Shown here one piece after another: positions 16,408-24,702 of a stretch of DNA of 64,000 bases. The stretch is from Bacillus sp. AFS006103 (GTDB lineage: Bacteria > Bacillota > Bacilli > Bacillales > Cytobacillaceae). The notes under the pieces are model-generated. The model ran no database searches. It saw only the letters and a program-made list of their open reading frames with translations, and was not told the origin of the DNA. Positions within the stretch are counted from its first letter, which is position 1. Every line of letters starts with the position of its first letter. The position numbers and the translations under genes are program-made. The stretch covers positions 51,731 to 115,730 of the forward strand of contig NTXX01000005.1 in assembly GCA_002559145.1 (NCBI GenBank). Direction: 5' to 3'.

Positions 16408-17613
16408 TTAGTTCCTCACACTTCCTGGTTTTGTCTGTTTTTCTAATAAAACGGTATCAGTAATTTTTGCTTTAGTATCAACTTTTACTACGACTGTGGG
16501 AAAGACTGTCTCCCAATTGGGACCAATTTTCCTCCATTCAATTGGATATTTATTATTAAATGTCCTTCCAAACTCAAGAAAATCAGACTTATATTTAGAC
16601 TTTGCCATCCTGACGATATTCTCAAATTCTTTTTTCTTCTCTTTTTCTATCTTTTTTTCTAACGCTTTTACCTTTCCTCTTTCTTCTAATGAGAAGGGGC
16701 AGGCCGCTTCGATCATACTTGCTTTTGTCTGATACGACACACGAAAAAAAGGCTTATTGTTTTTATAAGTTGGAGTGACGGTAAACTTTTGACTTTTTAG
16801 TTCAACAGTTACTTTTTTATGCTTGTCACCAGGACAAGACAAAGCTAAAACACCAGTATCCAGCGGCTCGATGAACGGAATCATTGCTCTCACTTCAATC
16901 GGTTTTATATAGCCCATGAGTTTATCACCTTTAAATATCCCTGCACCTGACAGCTCTACTTGTTTGTATGCTCCAGCTTGTCCTGGCTTTTTGTTGGAGA
17001 CACCACGATTAATTAAGTGCACTCTTGCCAAAATTGGTTGAGTACTCTCACTAAGATATGCTGCCTGCAGGTCAATCATTTGCGTTCGAGGCGCTTGAAC
17101 GGAAATGGATGTATATCTGAATAACTTATCTAATGCCTCTCCTGGAACAACTTCTAATCCTGTCATTGTACTAACGACTTGGGATGCTTTATCAGGTGTT
17201 ACTACCACCCACGTCCTCATTCTTAATTCTGGGTTTCTAGTGAAAAAGTCAATAATGTTCCTTATTCCTTCCTTTGCTAAATCCTCATTAATTACAATAA
17301 TAAGATTATGGGCCCAAAAAACTCTTCTTGAGGAAAAGGTTGATAAATTTCTGATTGCTTCAAATATGGTCTCTCCTTCCGCTGAAGCAGACCATATTGG
17401 ATCTCCAGTTTGTCCTGAAGGAGCCCCTGTTTGACCTCTGGCATCGGCTGGCCTAGCAATTTGTGCGGTAATTTTTATGGTTTCAGCTTTACTCCCTTTA
17501 TCCAAACCTACCGCCATAACAAGTGCTAAATCACTTAATTCTCTTTTCCCAGTCTTACAGCCACTTAATACTAATAAACAAATTAAAAAGATTATCATAT
17601 ATTTTGGACGCAT
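16408..17613 (-). CDS. GerAC-type spore germinant receptor lipoprotein
   Basis: A 401-residue lipoprotein. The signal sequence MRPKYMIIFLICLLVLSGC carries a clean lipobox with lipidated C19. Next comes ELSDLALVMAVGLDKG, the conserved start of the GerXC N-terminal domain, and the protein ends after the GerAC C-terminal domain. The ATG at 17613 is favoured by GGAG 8 bp upstream; a TTG at 17643 would spoil the signal peptide. Middle gene of the gerA-type operon. Basic clusters (EKKIEKEKKKEFE) lie near residues 305-320. Confidence 0.87.
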   Translation of the reverse strand: MRPKYMIIFLICLLVLSGCKTGKRELSDLALVMAVGLDKGSKAETIKITAQIARPADARGQTGAPSGQTGDPIWSASAEGETIFEAIRNLSTFSSRRVFWAHNLIIVINEDLAKEGIRNIIDFFTRNPELRMRTWVVVTPDKASQVVSTMTGLEVVPGEALDKLFRYTSISVQAPRTQMIDLQAAYLSESTQPILARVHLINRGVSNKKPGQAGAYKQVELSGAGIFKGDKLMGYIKPIEVRAMIPFIEPLDTGVLALSCPGDKHKKVTVELKSQKFTVTPTYKNNKPFFRVSYQTKASMIEAACPFSLEERGKVKALEKKIEKEKKKEFENIVRMAKSKYKSDFLEFGRTFNNKYPIEWRKIGPNWETVFPTVVVKVDTKAKITDTVLLEKQTKPGSVRN

Positions 17614-17664
17614 TGTATTCACTCCAATACAAAGAAAGTTCAAGTACCTGCATTTATAGCGAAG

Positions 17665-19227
17665 TCAGCTTTTGCTATCATCCTCTTTATTGTTATTTTT
17701 AGGAGGTTCTGGTCTTTGACTATTACTTGCCCGCTTTTTTTTGTTTGCTAGATGTGGTAACCGGTCCATTGACCACCATGGCATCCGTATAATCGTATCT
17801 TTCTGGTCAGTTGGTTGAAATGGACTGGCAGGGGCCAAATATGCTTCTCCAAAGGACCTCAATGACAAGGCATGAATAGTAATAAGGGTAAACACAACTG
17901 CAAATCCAAGTAAACCTAACGTTCCTGAAGCAATTAACAATGGAAATCTTATTAACCTTATAGAAAAAGATGCAGCATAATTCGGTATAACGAATGAAGC
18001 AATTCCCGTAATAGCGACGACTATCACCATAAAAGGCGAAACTAAGCCAGCTTGGACGGCCGCTTGGCCAATGACGAGAGAACCCACGATACTTACAGCT
18101 TGGCCGACGGGCTTTGGCATCCTTAAACCTGCCTCCCTCATCAATTCAAAACTTAATTCCATGATGAGAGCTTCAAGTAAGACCGGAAATGGAACCACAT
18201 CTCTACCGGATGCAATTGTTAATGCTAACGCAGTTGGAATCATTTCTTGATGGAAGCTAACTAACATTACGTAAATAGAAGAAAGTACAAGACTGATAAT
18301 AAATGCAAAGTAACGGATGATTCGAAAAAATGTACCAGTAATATATCTAGAATAATAGTCATCACTTGCCTGTAAAAATTGCCAAAAATAAGCGGGAACA
18401 ATTAGTACAAAGGGCGAATTATCAACAAAAATGGCTACTCGACCTTCTAATATAGAGGCCGCAACTTTATCGGGTCGCTCCGTACTTTGAACGGTTGTAA
18501 ACGGTGAAAATGGGGTATCTTCAATTAGCTCTCCAATATATCCCGAGTCAATAATTCCATCAATTTCAATATTGTTTAGACGTTTCATTACTTCATCAAC
18601 CAATCCATCTTTAACTACTCCACGGTGGTAGGCAATGTTAATAATCGTCTTTGTTGATTTTCCAACGATGGTTGATTTAATTGAAAAGAGTGGATCCTTT
18701 ATTCTTCTTCTGACAAGGGCCGTATTAGTCCTTAAATTTTCTGTAAACCCATCCCGTGGGCCGATAACCACTTGTTCTGTCTGTGGTTCAGAAACGGCCC
18801 TTTCTGACCAACCTCTGGTTGACACAAGTATAGCTTGATCACATTTATCGATAATAAATATAGAGTCACCAGTTAAAATGGCATCAATTGCTTCTTGTGC
18901 CTTAGAAATTAATTTGACATTATGCGTATGAAGAATATGTTTATTAATCTTTTCAGGTAAATTTTTAGAGAGTGTAGTGAAATCCATTTCTGTTAATAGC
19001 TTTGGAGCCTGATAAATAAAGGAATCAATAACAGATGCCACAATGGTTGTGTTTACTAATCCATCAATATAAAAACCGACAATCGGGATATTTTTCTTTT
19101 CGTGAAAATAAAATTCACGAGTGGTTAAATCTTCATTATCGGTAAGAATTTCTTGGATTAATAATTTATTTTCCTGATAATTGGTAGTTAGTCCTTTTTT
19201 CAGAAGATGATCTAAATTATTTTCCAT
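17665..19227 (-). CDS. GerAA-type spore germinant receptor subunit
   Basis: A 520-residue GerA-family protein. A large soluble N-terminal domain runs to about residue 290. Four to six hydrophobic helices follow, with the family motif ASGRDVVPFPVLLEALIMELSFE split across a loop and helix, then RMPKPVGQAVSIVGSLVIGQAAV. A hydrophilic tail rich in N, K and P ends the protein. The ATG at 19227 has GGAGAGG 7 bp upstream. First gene of the operon, followed by the C subunit after 51 bp and then B. Expected to be made in the forespore; I did not find a convincing sigma-G promoter. Confidence 0.87.
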   Translation of the reverse strand: MENNLDHLLKKGLTTNYQENKLLIQEILTDNEDLTTREFYFHEKKNIPIVGFYIDGLVNTTIVASVIDSFIYQAPKLLTEMDFTTLSKNLPEKINKHILHTHNVKLISKAQEAIDAILTGDSIFIIDKCDQAILVSTRGWSERAVSEPQTEQVVIGPRDGFTENLRTNTALVRRRIKDPLFSIKSTIVGKSTKTIINIAYHRGVVKDGLVDEVMKRLNNIEIDGIIDSGYIGELIEDTPFSPFTTVQSTERPDKVAASILEGRVAIFVDNSPFVLIVPAYFWQFLQASDDYYSRYITGTFFRIIRYFAFIISLVLSSIYVMLVSFHQEMIPTALALTIASGRDVVPFPVLLEALIMELSFELMREAGLRMPKPVGQAVSIVGSLVIGQAAVQAGLVSPFMVIVVAITGIASFVIPNYAASFSIRLIRFPLLIASGTLGLLGFAVVFTLITIHALSLRSFGEAYLAPASPFQPTDQKDTIIRMPWWSMDRLPHLANKKKRASNSQRPEPPKNNNKEDDSKS

Positions 19228-19366
19228 TATTGAACCTCTCCATGTAATAAGCATTCCACCCTACTCTTCACTATATCCAATGCTATAGTGAAATAATCAA
19301 CCCATCAAAACATAGTATCAATATAGGATGAGCAGCCGAGAATAGATGTAAGGGGGGAAATGGTTT

Positions 19367-19531
19367 ATGGATTTTTACCACAATTGGTTATATCAATCTC
19401 TGTTCAATACTAAATGGTTTCTTTGGTCAATAGTTGGTATCGTAATTGCCTTGAACATGACTGGACCTATTCTTGTTTGGATAACGATGGTGGGAAAGAA
19501 TAAATCAAAAAAGACAAAAAAAGAAACATAG
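19367..19531 (+). CDS. Small membrane protein, 54 aa, divergent from the ger operon
   Basis: ATG at 19367, TAG at 19529-19531. The ribosome binding site AGGGGGGAAA lies about 7-16 bp upstream. The 54-residue product has an aromatic N-terminus (MDFYHNWLYQ), one transmembrane helix around residues 18-42 and a strongly basic tail (GKNKSKKTKKET). The stop codon lies inside a long perfect terminator hairpin. Small hydrophobic proteins beside ger operons are sometimes D-type accessory subunits, but those normally have two helices, so this identity is only a suggestion. Confidence 0.6.
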   Translation: MDFYHNWLYQSLFNTKWFLWSIVGIVIALNMTGPILVWITMVGKNKSKKTKKET

Positions 19532-19568
19532 TCTTAAACATTTAAAATGTTTAAGACTATGTTTTTTT
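19524..19568. terminator. Long bidirectional terminator hairpin
   Basis: About 20 bp of uninterrupted complementarity centred at 19544 (arms contain ATAGTCTTAAACATTT and its complement), with an A-run on the left and a T-run on the right. It includes the stop codon of the 54-aa gene and also follows the convergent small sporulation gene. Confidence 0.9.
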
Positions 19569-19593
19569 ACTCTGTCAATCAAAACGACATAAA

Positions 19594-19779
19594 TCAGGCT
19601 TTATAAATTATCATCGCTGAAAAACAATAAATCTGTTCCTCTTCTTCTTCCTCCGCCATTGCGGCCACATTATATTTAATATCCAGCAAGCTGGTTTCAT
19701 CTATCCCTTTTAGAAAACGATTCATTTCCTTTTCTAAATCCTTCTCATGCTCACGATCAAATAGCTTCACCTGTATCAA
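19594..19779 (-). CDS. Cse60-like small sporulation protein
   Basis: A 61-residue acidic protein (VKLFDREHEKDLEKE, then DIKYNVA, an EEEEEE stretch, then QIYCFSAMIIYKA). The start VKLFD...HEKDLE and end CFSAMI.Y resemble the Cse60 family, a small sigma-E-controlled sporulation protein of unknown function in B. subtilis. Identification is from memory of the family pattern. The start is a TTG at 19777-19779 with GGGAGAG about 4 bp upstream. It has its own bidirectional terminator. Confidence 0.6.
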   Translation of the reverse strand: MIQVKLFDREHEKDLEKEMNRFLKGIDETSLLDIKYNVAAMAEEEEEEQIYCFSAMIIYKA

Positions 19780-19905
19780 TATGCTCTCCCTCTCTTTTTT
19801 ATTAACATTATTAACAACTTTTCTGAATTTTAGAATAAATAAAATGAAAAATTAAGGTTATTTTAAGATTCAACAGCTTGATGTCTCATCACTAAGACAA
19901 GAAAA

Positions 19906-19930
19906 AACCGATTCCATGGCGGAATCGGTT
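19906..19930 (-). terminator. Terminator of the rhodanese gene
   Basis: AACCGATTCC (19906-19915) pairs with GGAATCGGTT (19921-19930). On the minus strand it is followed by six Ts. The stem begins inside the stop codon. Confidence 0.85.
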
Positions 19931-20243
19931 ATTCTGTGTATTCGGTCTCTCCTGTCCATGCGAGCATGCCACCAACCATATTACGGACCTTATAGCCCTG
20001 ATCCTGCAGATAATGGCAGACATTTCCACTTCGGGCACTGGAGCGGCAGATAAAGATATATTCTTTATCCTTATCAAAATAATCAAGATTAGCCGGAATG
20101 TCCCCCATGCGAATATGCTTGGCCCCGGGTACCATCCCGAATACTACTTCTTCATCTTCCCTTACATCCACAAGCTCAAGTTTATCCCCTGCCTCAAGCT
20201 TTTTTTGTAAATCTTCTGGTGTAATTGTTTGAATTTCTTCCAT
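19929..20243 (-). CDS. ytwF: Rhodanese-like sulfurtransferase YtwF
   Basis: A 104-residue single-domain rhodanese. The active-site cysteine C66 is in FICRSSARSGNV, and the CH2-type motif GGMLAW closes the domain. Such proteins carry sulfur as a persulfide or act as small thiol enzymes. I start at ATG 20243 because AAGGGG lies 9 bp upstream, whereas the ATG at 20252 touches that site. Same place as B. subtilis ytwF beside leuS. Confidence 0.85.
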   Translation of the reverse strand: MEEIQTITPEDLQKKLEAGDKLELVDVREDEEVVFGMVPGAKHIRMGDIPANLDYFDKDKEYIFICRSSARSGNVCHYLQDQGYKVRNMVGGMLAWTGETEYTE

Positions 20244-20261
20244 AAAGTCCATCCCCTTTTA

Positions 20262-20284
20262 GAAAAACAGCCCCTGATAGGGGC
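20262..20284 (-). terminator. Terminator after leuS
   Basis: GCCCCT (20270-20275) pairs with AGGGGC (20279-20284) around a 3-nt loop. On the minus strand it is followed by TGTTTTT, just before the ytwF ribosome binding site, so it may attenuate read-through into ytwF. Confidence 0.7.
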
Positions 20285-20291
20285 CATTCTT

Positions 20292-22709
20292 TTAATTTGC
20301 TACAATATTAACAAGTTTTCCTGGAACCGTTATTACCTTGCGAATTGTTTTTCCTTCAATTTGTTCTTTTATGTGGGCATCTTCCATTGCGATGCCTTCA
20401 AGCGACTCTTTGCTTGCATCTGTTGGTACCATAAGTTTTGTTTTTACTTTACCATTAACCTGGATGACAATTTCAACTTCATCATCGACTAGTTTCGCCT
20501 CATCATAGGCAGGCCATGTTTGGTAAGTTATCGTTTCACTGTGACCTAACTTTTCCCATAGCTCTTCTGCAATATGCGGGCAAATAGGTGCAAGTAATTT
20601 AACAAATCCTTCAATGTACTCTTTTGGAAGTACATTTGCTTTATAGGCTTCATTAATGAATACCATCATTTGAGAGATGGCGGTGTTAAATCTTAAACCT
20701 TCATAATCCTCGGTTACTTTTTTCACAGTTTGATGATAGATTTTTTCTAAACTTGAAGTTTCTTCGTTGGATTGAATCTTCGGATTTAATTCACCATTTT
20801 CCTCAACCAATAAGCGCCAGATCCGATCTAGGAAGCGGCGGGAGCCATCTAACCCGTTTGTCGACCAAGCAATTGATGCGTCAAGAGGTCCCATGAACAT
20901 TTCATAAAGACGAAGAGTATCAGCACCATGGCTGTTAACGATATCGTCAGGGTTTACCACATTCCCTTTTGACTTACTCATTTTTTCATTACCTTCACCT
21001 AAAATCATTCCTTGGTTAAATAGCTTTTGGAATGGTTCTTTAGTAGGGACTACACCGATATCGTACAAGAACTTGTGCCAGAAGCGAGCATAAAGTAAAT
21101 GCAACACGGCATGTTCAGCACCACCAATGTAGATATCAACTGGAAGCCAATGATTTAATTTTTCCTGAGAAGCAAGTGCCTGATCATTTTTTGGATCAAT
21201 ATAACGTAAATAATACCAGCAGCTTCCTGCCCATTGTGGCATCGTATTGGTTTCACGGCGACCCTTTTTACCCGTTTTTGGATCCACAACATTCACGAAA
21301 TCAGAGATGACGGCTAATGGTGATTCTCCAGTTCCGGACGGACGAATTTCCGATGTTTTTGGCAACATAAGTGGAAGCTGGTCCTCAGGAACTGCAGTCA
21401 TTGTACCATCTTCCCAATGAATAATCGGAATTGGTTCACCCCAATAACGCTGACGGCTAAATAACCAGTCACGCAGGCGGAAGGTGACTTTCTTTGTTCC
21501 TATCCCTTTTTCTTCTAACCAAGCAATCATTTTTTGAATGCCTTCCGTTTTATCCAAGCCATTTAAAAATTCAGAGTTAATATGTTCACCGTCTCCTGTA
21601 TAGGCTTCTTTGTCAATATCTCCTCCAGCGACAACCGCTTTAATTGGCAGGTTAAATTCTTTGGCAAATTCATAATCACGCTCGTCATGAGCAGGTACGG
21701 CCATAATCGCACCGGTTCCGTAGCTTACTAATACATAATCAGCAATCCAGATTGGCATTTTCTCACCATTGGCAGGATTAATAGCATAAGCACCGGTAAA
21801 TACGCCTGTTTTCTCTTTGGCAAGGTCCGTACGTTCTAGGTCACTCTTTGTTTTAACCTTATCTAAGTAGGCATCTACGGCTGCACGCTGTTCGGCAGTC
21901 GTAATTTTAGCAACAAAAGAATGCTCAGGCGCAAGCACCGCATAGGTAGCACCGAAAAGCGTATCAGGGCGAGTTGTGAATACCGTGAAGGTCTCGTCGT
22001 GACCTTCGATTGCGAAAGTTACTTCTGCACCCTCCGAGCGGCCGATCCAGTTGCGCTGCATTTCCTTTAAGCTTTCAGGCCAATCAAGTTCTTCAAGGTC
22101 TTCAAGTAAACGGTCACCGTATGCAGTGATTCTTAACATCCATTGTTTCATCGGACGGCGTTCCACCGGATGGCCGCCGCGTTCACTTTTGCCATCAATG
22201 ACCTCTTCGTTCGCTAGTACCGTTCCAAGTGCAGGGCACCAGTTTACCGCTACTTCATCGACATAGGCTAAGCCTTTTTCAAATAGTTTCAAGAAAATCC
22301 ATTGCGTCCATTTATAGTATTCAGGGTCGGTTGTATTGACTTCACGATCCCAATCATACGAGAATCCTAATGATTTAATTTGGCGGCGGAACGTATTGAT
22401 ATTATGTTCTGTAAATTCCGCTGGGTCATTCCCTGTATCCAATGCGTATTGTTCCGCAGGTAAACCGAATGCATCCCAGCCCATTGGATGAAGAACATTA
22501 TATCCCTGCATCCGCTTTAAACGGGAAAGAATGTCGGTTGCTGTGTAGCCTTCAGGGTGTCCAACATGTAGTCCTGCACCTGATGGGTATGGAAACATAT
22601 CTAAAGCGTAGAATTTTCTTTTGTCATATTCTTCGCTTGTTTTAAATGTTTTTTCTACTTCCCATTTCTTTTGCCACTTCTGTTCGATGTTATTATGGTC
22701 GAAACTCAT
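20292..22709 (-). CDS. leuS: Leucyl-tRNA synthetase
   Basis: An 805-residue class I aminoacyl-tRNA synthetase. The HIGH-type motif is HVGH at residues 48-51 ([17 protein letters not shown]) and the KMSKS loop EKMSKSKGN lies near residue 575. The editing (CP1) domain occupies roughly 220-420 ([12 protein letters not shown] is its threonine-rich region). Full-length for the bacterial enzyme. AGGAGGAAAGC lies upstream of the ATG. Expression is controlled by a leucine T-box leader directly upstream. Confidence 0.98.
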   Translation of the reverse strand: MSFDHNNIEQKWQKKWEVEKTFKTSEEYDKRKFYALDMFPYPSGAGLHVGHPEGYTATDILSRLKRMQGYNVLHPMGWDAFGLPAEQYALDTGNDPAEFTEHNINTFRRQIKSLGFSYDWDREVNTTDPEYYKWTQWIFLKLFEKGLAYVDEVAVNWCPALGTVLANEEVIDGKSERGGHPVERRPMKQWMLRITAYGDRLLEDLEELDWPESLKEMQRNWIGRSEGAEVTFAIEGHDETFTVFTTRPDTLFGATYAVLAPEHSFVAKITTAEQRAAVDAYLDKVKTKSDLERTDLAKEKTGVFTGAYAINPANGEKMPIWIADYVLVSYGTGAIMAVPAHDERDYEFAKEFNLPIKAVVAGGDIDKEAYTGDGEHINSEFLNGLDKTEGIQKMIAWLEEKGIGTKKVTFRLRDWLFSRQRYWGEPIPIIHWEDGTMTAVPEDQLPLMLPKTSEIRPSGTGESPLAVISDFVNVVDPKTGKKGRRETNTMPQWAGSCWYYLRYIDPKNDQALASQEKLNHWLPVDIYIGGAEHAVLHLLYARFWHKFLYDIGVVPTKEPFQKLFNQGMILGEGNEKMSKSKGNVVNPDDIVNSHGADTLRLYEMFMGPLDASIAWSTNGLDGSRRFLDRIWRLLVEENGELNPKIQSNEETSSLEKIYHQTVKKVTEDYEGLRFNTAISQMMVFINEAYKANVLPKEYIEGFVKLLAPICPHIAEELWEKLGHSETITYQTWPAYDEAKLVDDEVEIVIQVNGKVKTKLMVPTDASKESLEGIAMEDAHIKEQIEGKTIRKVITVPGKLVNIVAN

Positions 22710-22732
22710 ATTGCTTTCCTCCTAAAAAAAAA

Positions 22733-22980
22733 TAAAAAACCCCTCATCCCAAAAAGGGACGAGAGGATTGTATGTATCTTCCCGCGGTACCACCCACATT
22801 AGTGCATTCAGTCTGCACTCGCTTCATTCATCCTTAACGCGGAAAACGGCAAGCCTTACTTTCCTTCACGCTTGCAACTCAAAGGCGAGTTCATGATGTA
22901 CCCGGTTGACTTCCACCAGCCGTCAACTCTCTTTTTTTGCGGGTATGAATCATTACTACTCCTGATCACTGTCTTTTGAA
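22733..22980 (-). promoter_or_regulatory. T-box leader of leuS, leucine (CTC) specifier
   Basis: On the minus strand the leader holds a Stem I region starting near 22977, a GAACTCGCC specifier context with CTC at 22887-22889, the conserved T-box GGGTGGTACCGCG (22783-22795), then a terminator (22740-22766: stem CCCCTCATCCC with GGGACGAGAGG) and a T-run. Uncharged tRNA-Leu(GAG) should stabilise the antiterminator and turn leuS on. The T-box and terminator are read directly; the specifier assignment follows from context. Confidence 0.93.
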
Positions 22981-22998
22981 ATATAAAGTATTACGGTT

Positions 22999-23027
22999 AT
23001 TGTATTAAATTTTCCGATGGTATGCAA
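22999..23027 (-). promoter_or_regulatory. Sigma-A promoter of leuS
   Basis: On the minus strand TTGCAT (23022-23027), 17 bp and TACAAT (22999-23004) place the transcript start just ahead of the T-box Stem I. Confidence 0.65.
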
Positions 23028-23084
23028 GCAAACAATCGCCTATTTTCAGGATAGACAAAATATTCGTCAAATAAACTGTAAAAG

Positions 23085-23112
23085 AAAAAAACAGAGAAGC
23101 ATGCTTCCCTGT
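23085..23112 (-). terminator. Terminator of the MFS transporter gene
   Basis: ACAGAGAAGC (23091-23100) pairs with GCTTCCCTGT (23103-23112) with one G-T pair. On the minus strand it is followed by a T-run. Confidence 0.75.
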
Positions 23113-23132
23113 CCGCTTGGAGTGGACAAATG

Positions 23133-24326
23133 CTAGAATTGTCCATGAACGGTGCCTGACACCATTTTTGTTTTGAGAATTCGATCGTAAAGCAATGTAG
23201 TAACGATTGCGATTAGGAATAAGCCAATTAATACGATGAATAAGGCTGACATGTTATACATGTCGACGAGCATTCCACCCAATAAAGGTCCAATCATTCT
23301 GCCGCCGGTTGCGGTACTGTTAACGATTCCTTGGTAGAAGCCTTCGCGTCCCTTTGGGGCTAAGTCGAAAGCGACTGTGGGCACTGCCGGCCAGATGAAC
23401 ATCTCACCAATTGTTAGGATAATCATCCCAACAAGAAAACCTGAGAATACAGTTGCCTTCCCTGCGACTAAAAATGAAACAATAAAAATACCAATTCCAA
23501 TAATCATCTGCAGTTTTAATGAGGCGGTAAGATGTTTCAATACACTATTTAATAGCGGTTGGCCAACGACAATGAGGGCTCCGTTTATCGACCATAATAA
23601 GCTATATTGCGTTAATGAAATATGGATTTCCTGTGTATACGAGGCAATCGTTGTTTGCCATTGTACGTAGGCCACCCAGCACAGCAAATAACCTGTGCAC
23701 AAGATCAATAAGGCAGTTAGATTTTTTTTGTTCTTAACGGCTGGAACATTTAAATCAATCGTTGCTTGTTGTCCTGAATCCACTAAAATTCCTTTATAGC
23801 CAAAAACCGCGATTAGTAAAAAGAGGACGTACATAATGGTATTAGCTAGGAAGATGAGTTGAAAGGAATGAGCAGCAACAATTCCTCCAAGAGATGCACC
23901 TAAGGCTACCCCAAGGTTTTGGGCTACATAAATGGCGTTAAAAGCTTTCCGCCCGCCTTCTATCCAAACTGAACCTGCCATTGCATACATCGATGGAAAA
24001 ATAATTCCCGTACCAAATCCAATGATGATTTGGAAAACAATATATGCTGGCCAGTCGTGCCAGAACGTCAAACCAACAAGGGCTATAAGCGTAATACAAA
24101 TTCCTAAAATAATAGACTTGTAGCCGCCAATTTTATCGAATAGACTGCCGCCATAAAGGTTCCCAATCACACTAGCTGCGGAATTTAACATCAATACAAC
24201 TCCGGCTACGGATAAGGACTTCCCTAAATGGTCGTGAATATAGATTGTATTTAAAGGCCATAAAAATGAAGAGCCTGTTACGTTAACTACCATCCCGATT
24301 ATTAAGAGCCATAAGGCACGTGGCAT
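23133..24326 (-). CDS. yttB: Major facilitator superfamily transporter (YttB-like)
   Basis: A 397-residue MFS transporter with about 12 transmembrane helices. The loop 2-3 motif appears as GNLYGGSLFDKIGGYK and the second half repeats it around GPLLGGMLVDMY. A drug or metabolite exporter is likely; the substrate is unknown. The ATG at 24326 is chosen for AGGGG 9 bp upstream; a start at 24344 would include that site in the coding region. Same place as B. subtilis yttB next to leuS. The last codons contain the repeated 13-mer GGTGTCAGGCACC. Confidence 0.78.
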   Translation of the reverse strand: MPRALWLLIIGMVVNVTGSSFLWPLNTIYIHDHLGKSLSVAGVVLMLNSAASVIGNLYGGSLFDKIGGYKSIILGICITLIALVGLTFWHDWPAYIVFQIIIGFGTGIIFPSMYAMAGSVWIEGGRKAFNAIYVAQNLGVALGASLGGIVAAHSFQLIFLANTIMYVLFLLIAVFGYKGILVDSGQQATIDLNVPAVKNKKNLTALLILCTGYLLCWVAYVQWQTTIASYTQEIHISLTQYSLLWSINGALIVVGQPLLNSVLKHLTASLKLQMIIGIGIFIVSFLVAGKATVFSGFLVGMIILTIGEMFIWPAVPTVAFDLAPKGREGFYQGIVNSTATGGRMIGPLLGGMLVDMYNMSALFIVLIGLFLIAIVTTLLYDRILKTKMVSGTVHGQF

Positions 24327-24496
24327 AAAAAAACGCCCCTTCATATTTCACTATTTCAATTTCCAAATGTTTATTCTATTCCTTTTTCCAGTATGCTGCA
24401 ATCCTTTTTCTTTTCCAGGATTGGCGGGCTATGATTCGGCGTATTTAGATAGAGAATTTACAAAACCTTGAAATAATTCTGAAGTATATTAAGCTG

Positions 24497-24648
24497 ATTC
24501 CGCCGAACTGGGCAGCGATTCCGCCAACCTTCAAAATTATTCCGCCAAGCCGGGCACAGATTCCGCCAACCTTGCTATTTATTCCGCCAAATTCACGTTT
24601 ATTCCGCCAAACCCTAAAATTTCTCCGCAAAAAACATATTACCGCAAA
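24497..24648. repeat. 21-bp tandem repeat array with conserved ATTCCGCCAA core
   Basis: The core ATTCCGCC(A/G)A starts at 24497, 24518, 24539, 24560, 24581 and 24601, with decayed copies near 24621 and 24638. The period is 21 bp, 20 at the right end. The 11 bp between cores vary. The array lies between the nrfA terminator and yttB. The minus-strand frame across it would encode a GGI heptad repeat, but that frame starts inside the terminator and lacks a ribosome binding site, so I treat the array as non-coding. Confidence 0.8.
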
Positions 24649-24651
24649 CAC

Positions 24652-24685
24652 AAAAAACACTGTCCTCATAAGAGCAACAGTGTTT
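24652..24685 (-). terminator. Terminator of the nrf operon
   Basis: AAACACTGT (24655-24663) pairs with ACAGTGTTT (24677-24685). On the minus strand a T-run follows. Loop of 13 nt. Confidence 0.75.
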
Positions 24686-24702
24686 CCTGACAATATTAAA
24701 GT

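Noticed and set aside
19255..19330. Sigma-G promoter for the ger operon
   Set aside because: A GATACTA resembles the -10, but no acceptable -35 is found at the right distance.
19892..20252. Alternative frames on both strands over ytwF
   Set aside because: The rhodanese frame has the active-site motif, ribosome binding site and terminator; the others have none.
24497..24648. Possible CRISPR array
   Set aside because: The conserved core is only 10 bp with 11-bp gaps, the copies decay, and no cas genes are near.
24445..24693. Open frame with GGI heptad repeats on the minus strand
   Set aside because: It begins within the nrfA terminator hairpin, has no ribosome binding site, and exists because a 21-bp DNA repeat is a multiple of three.
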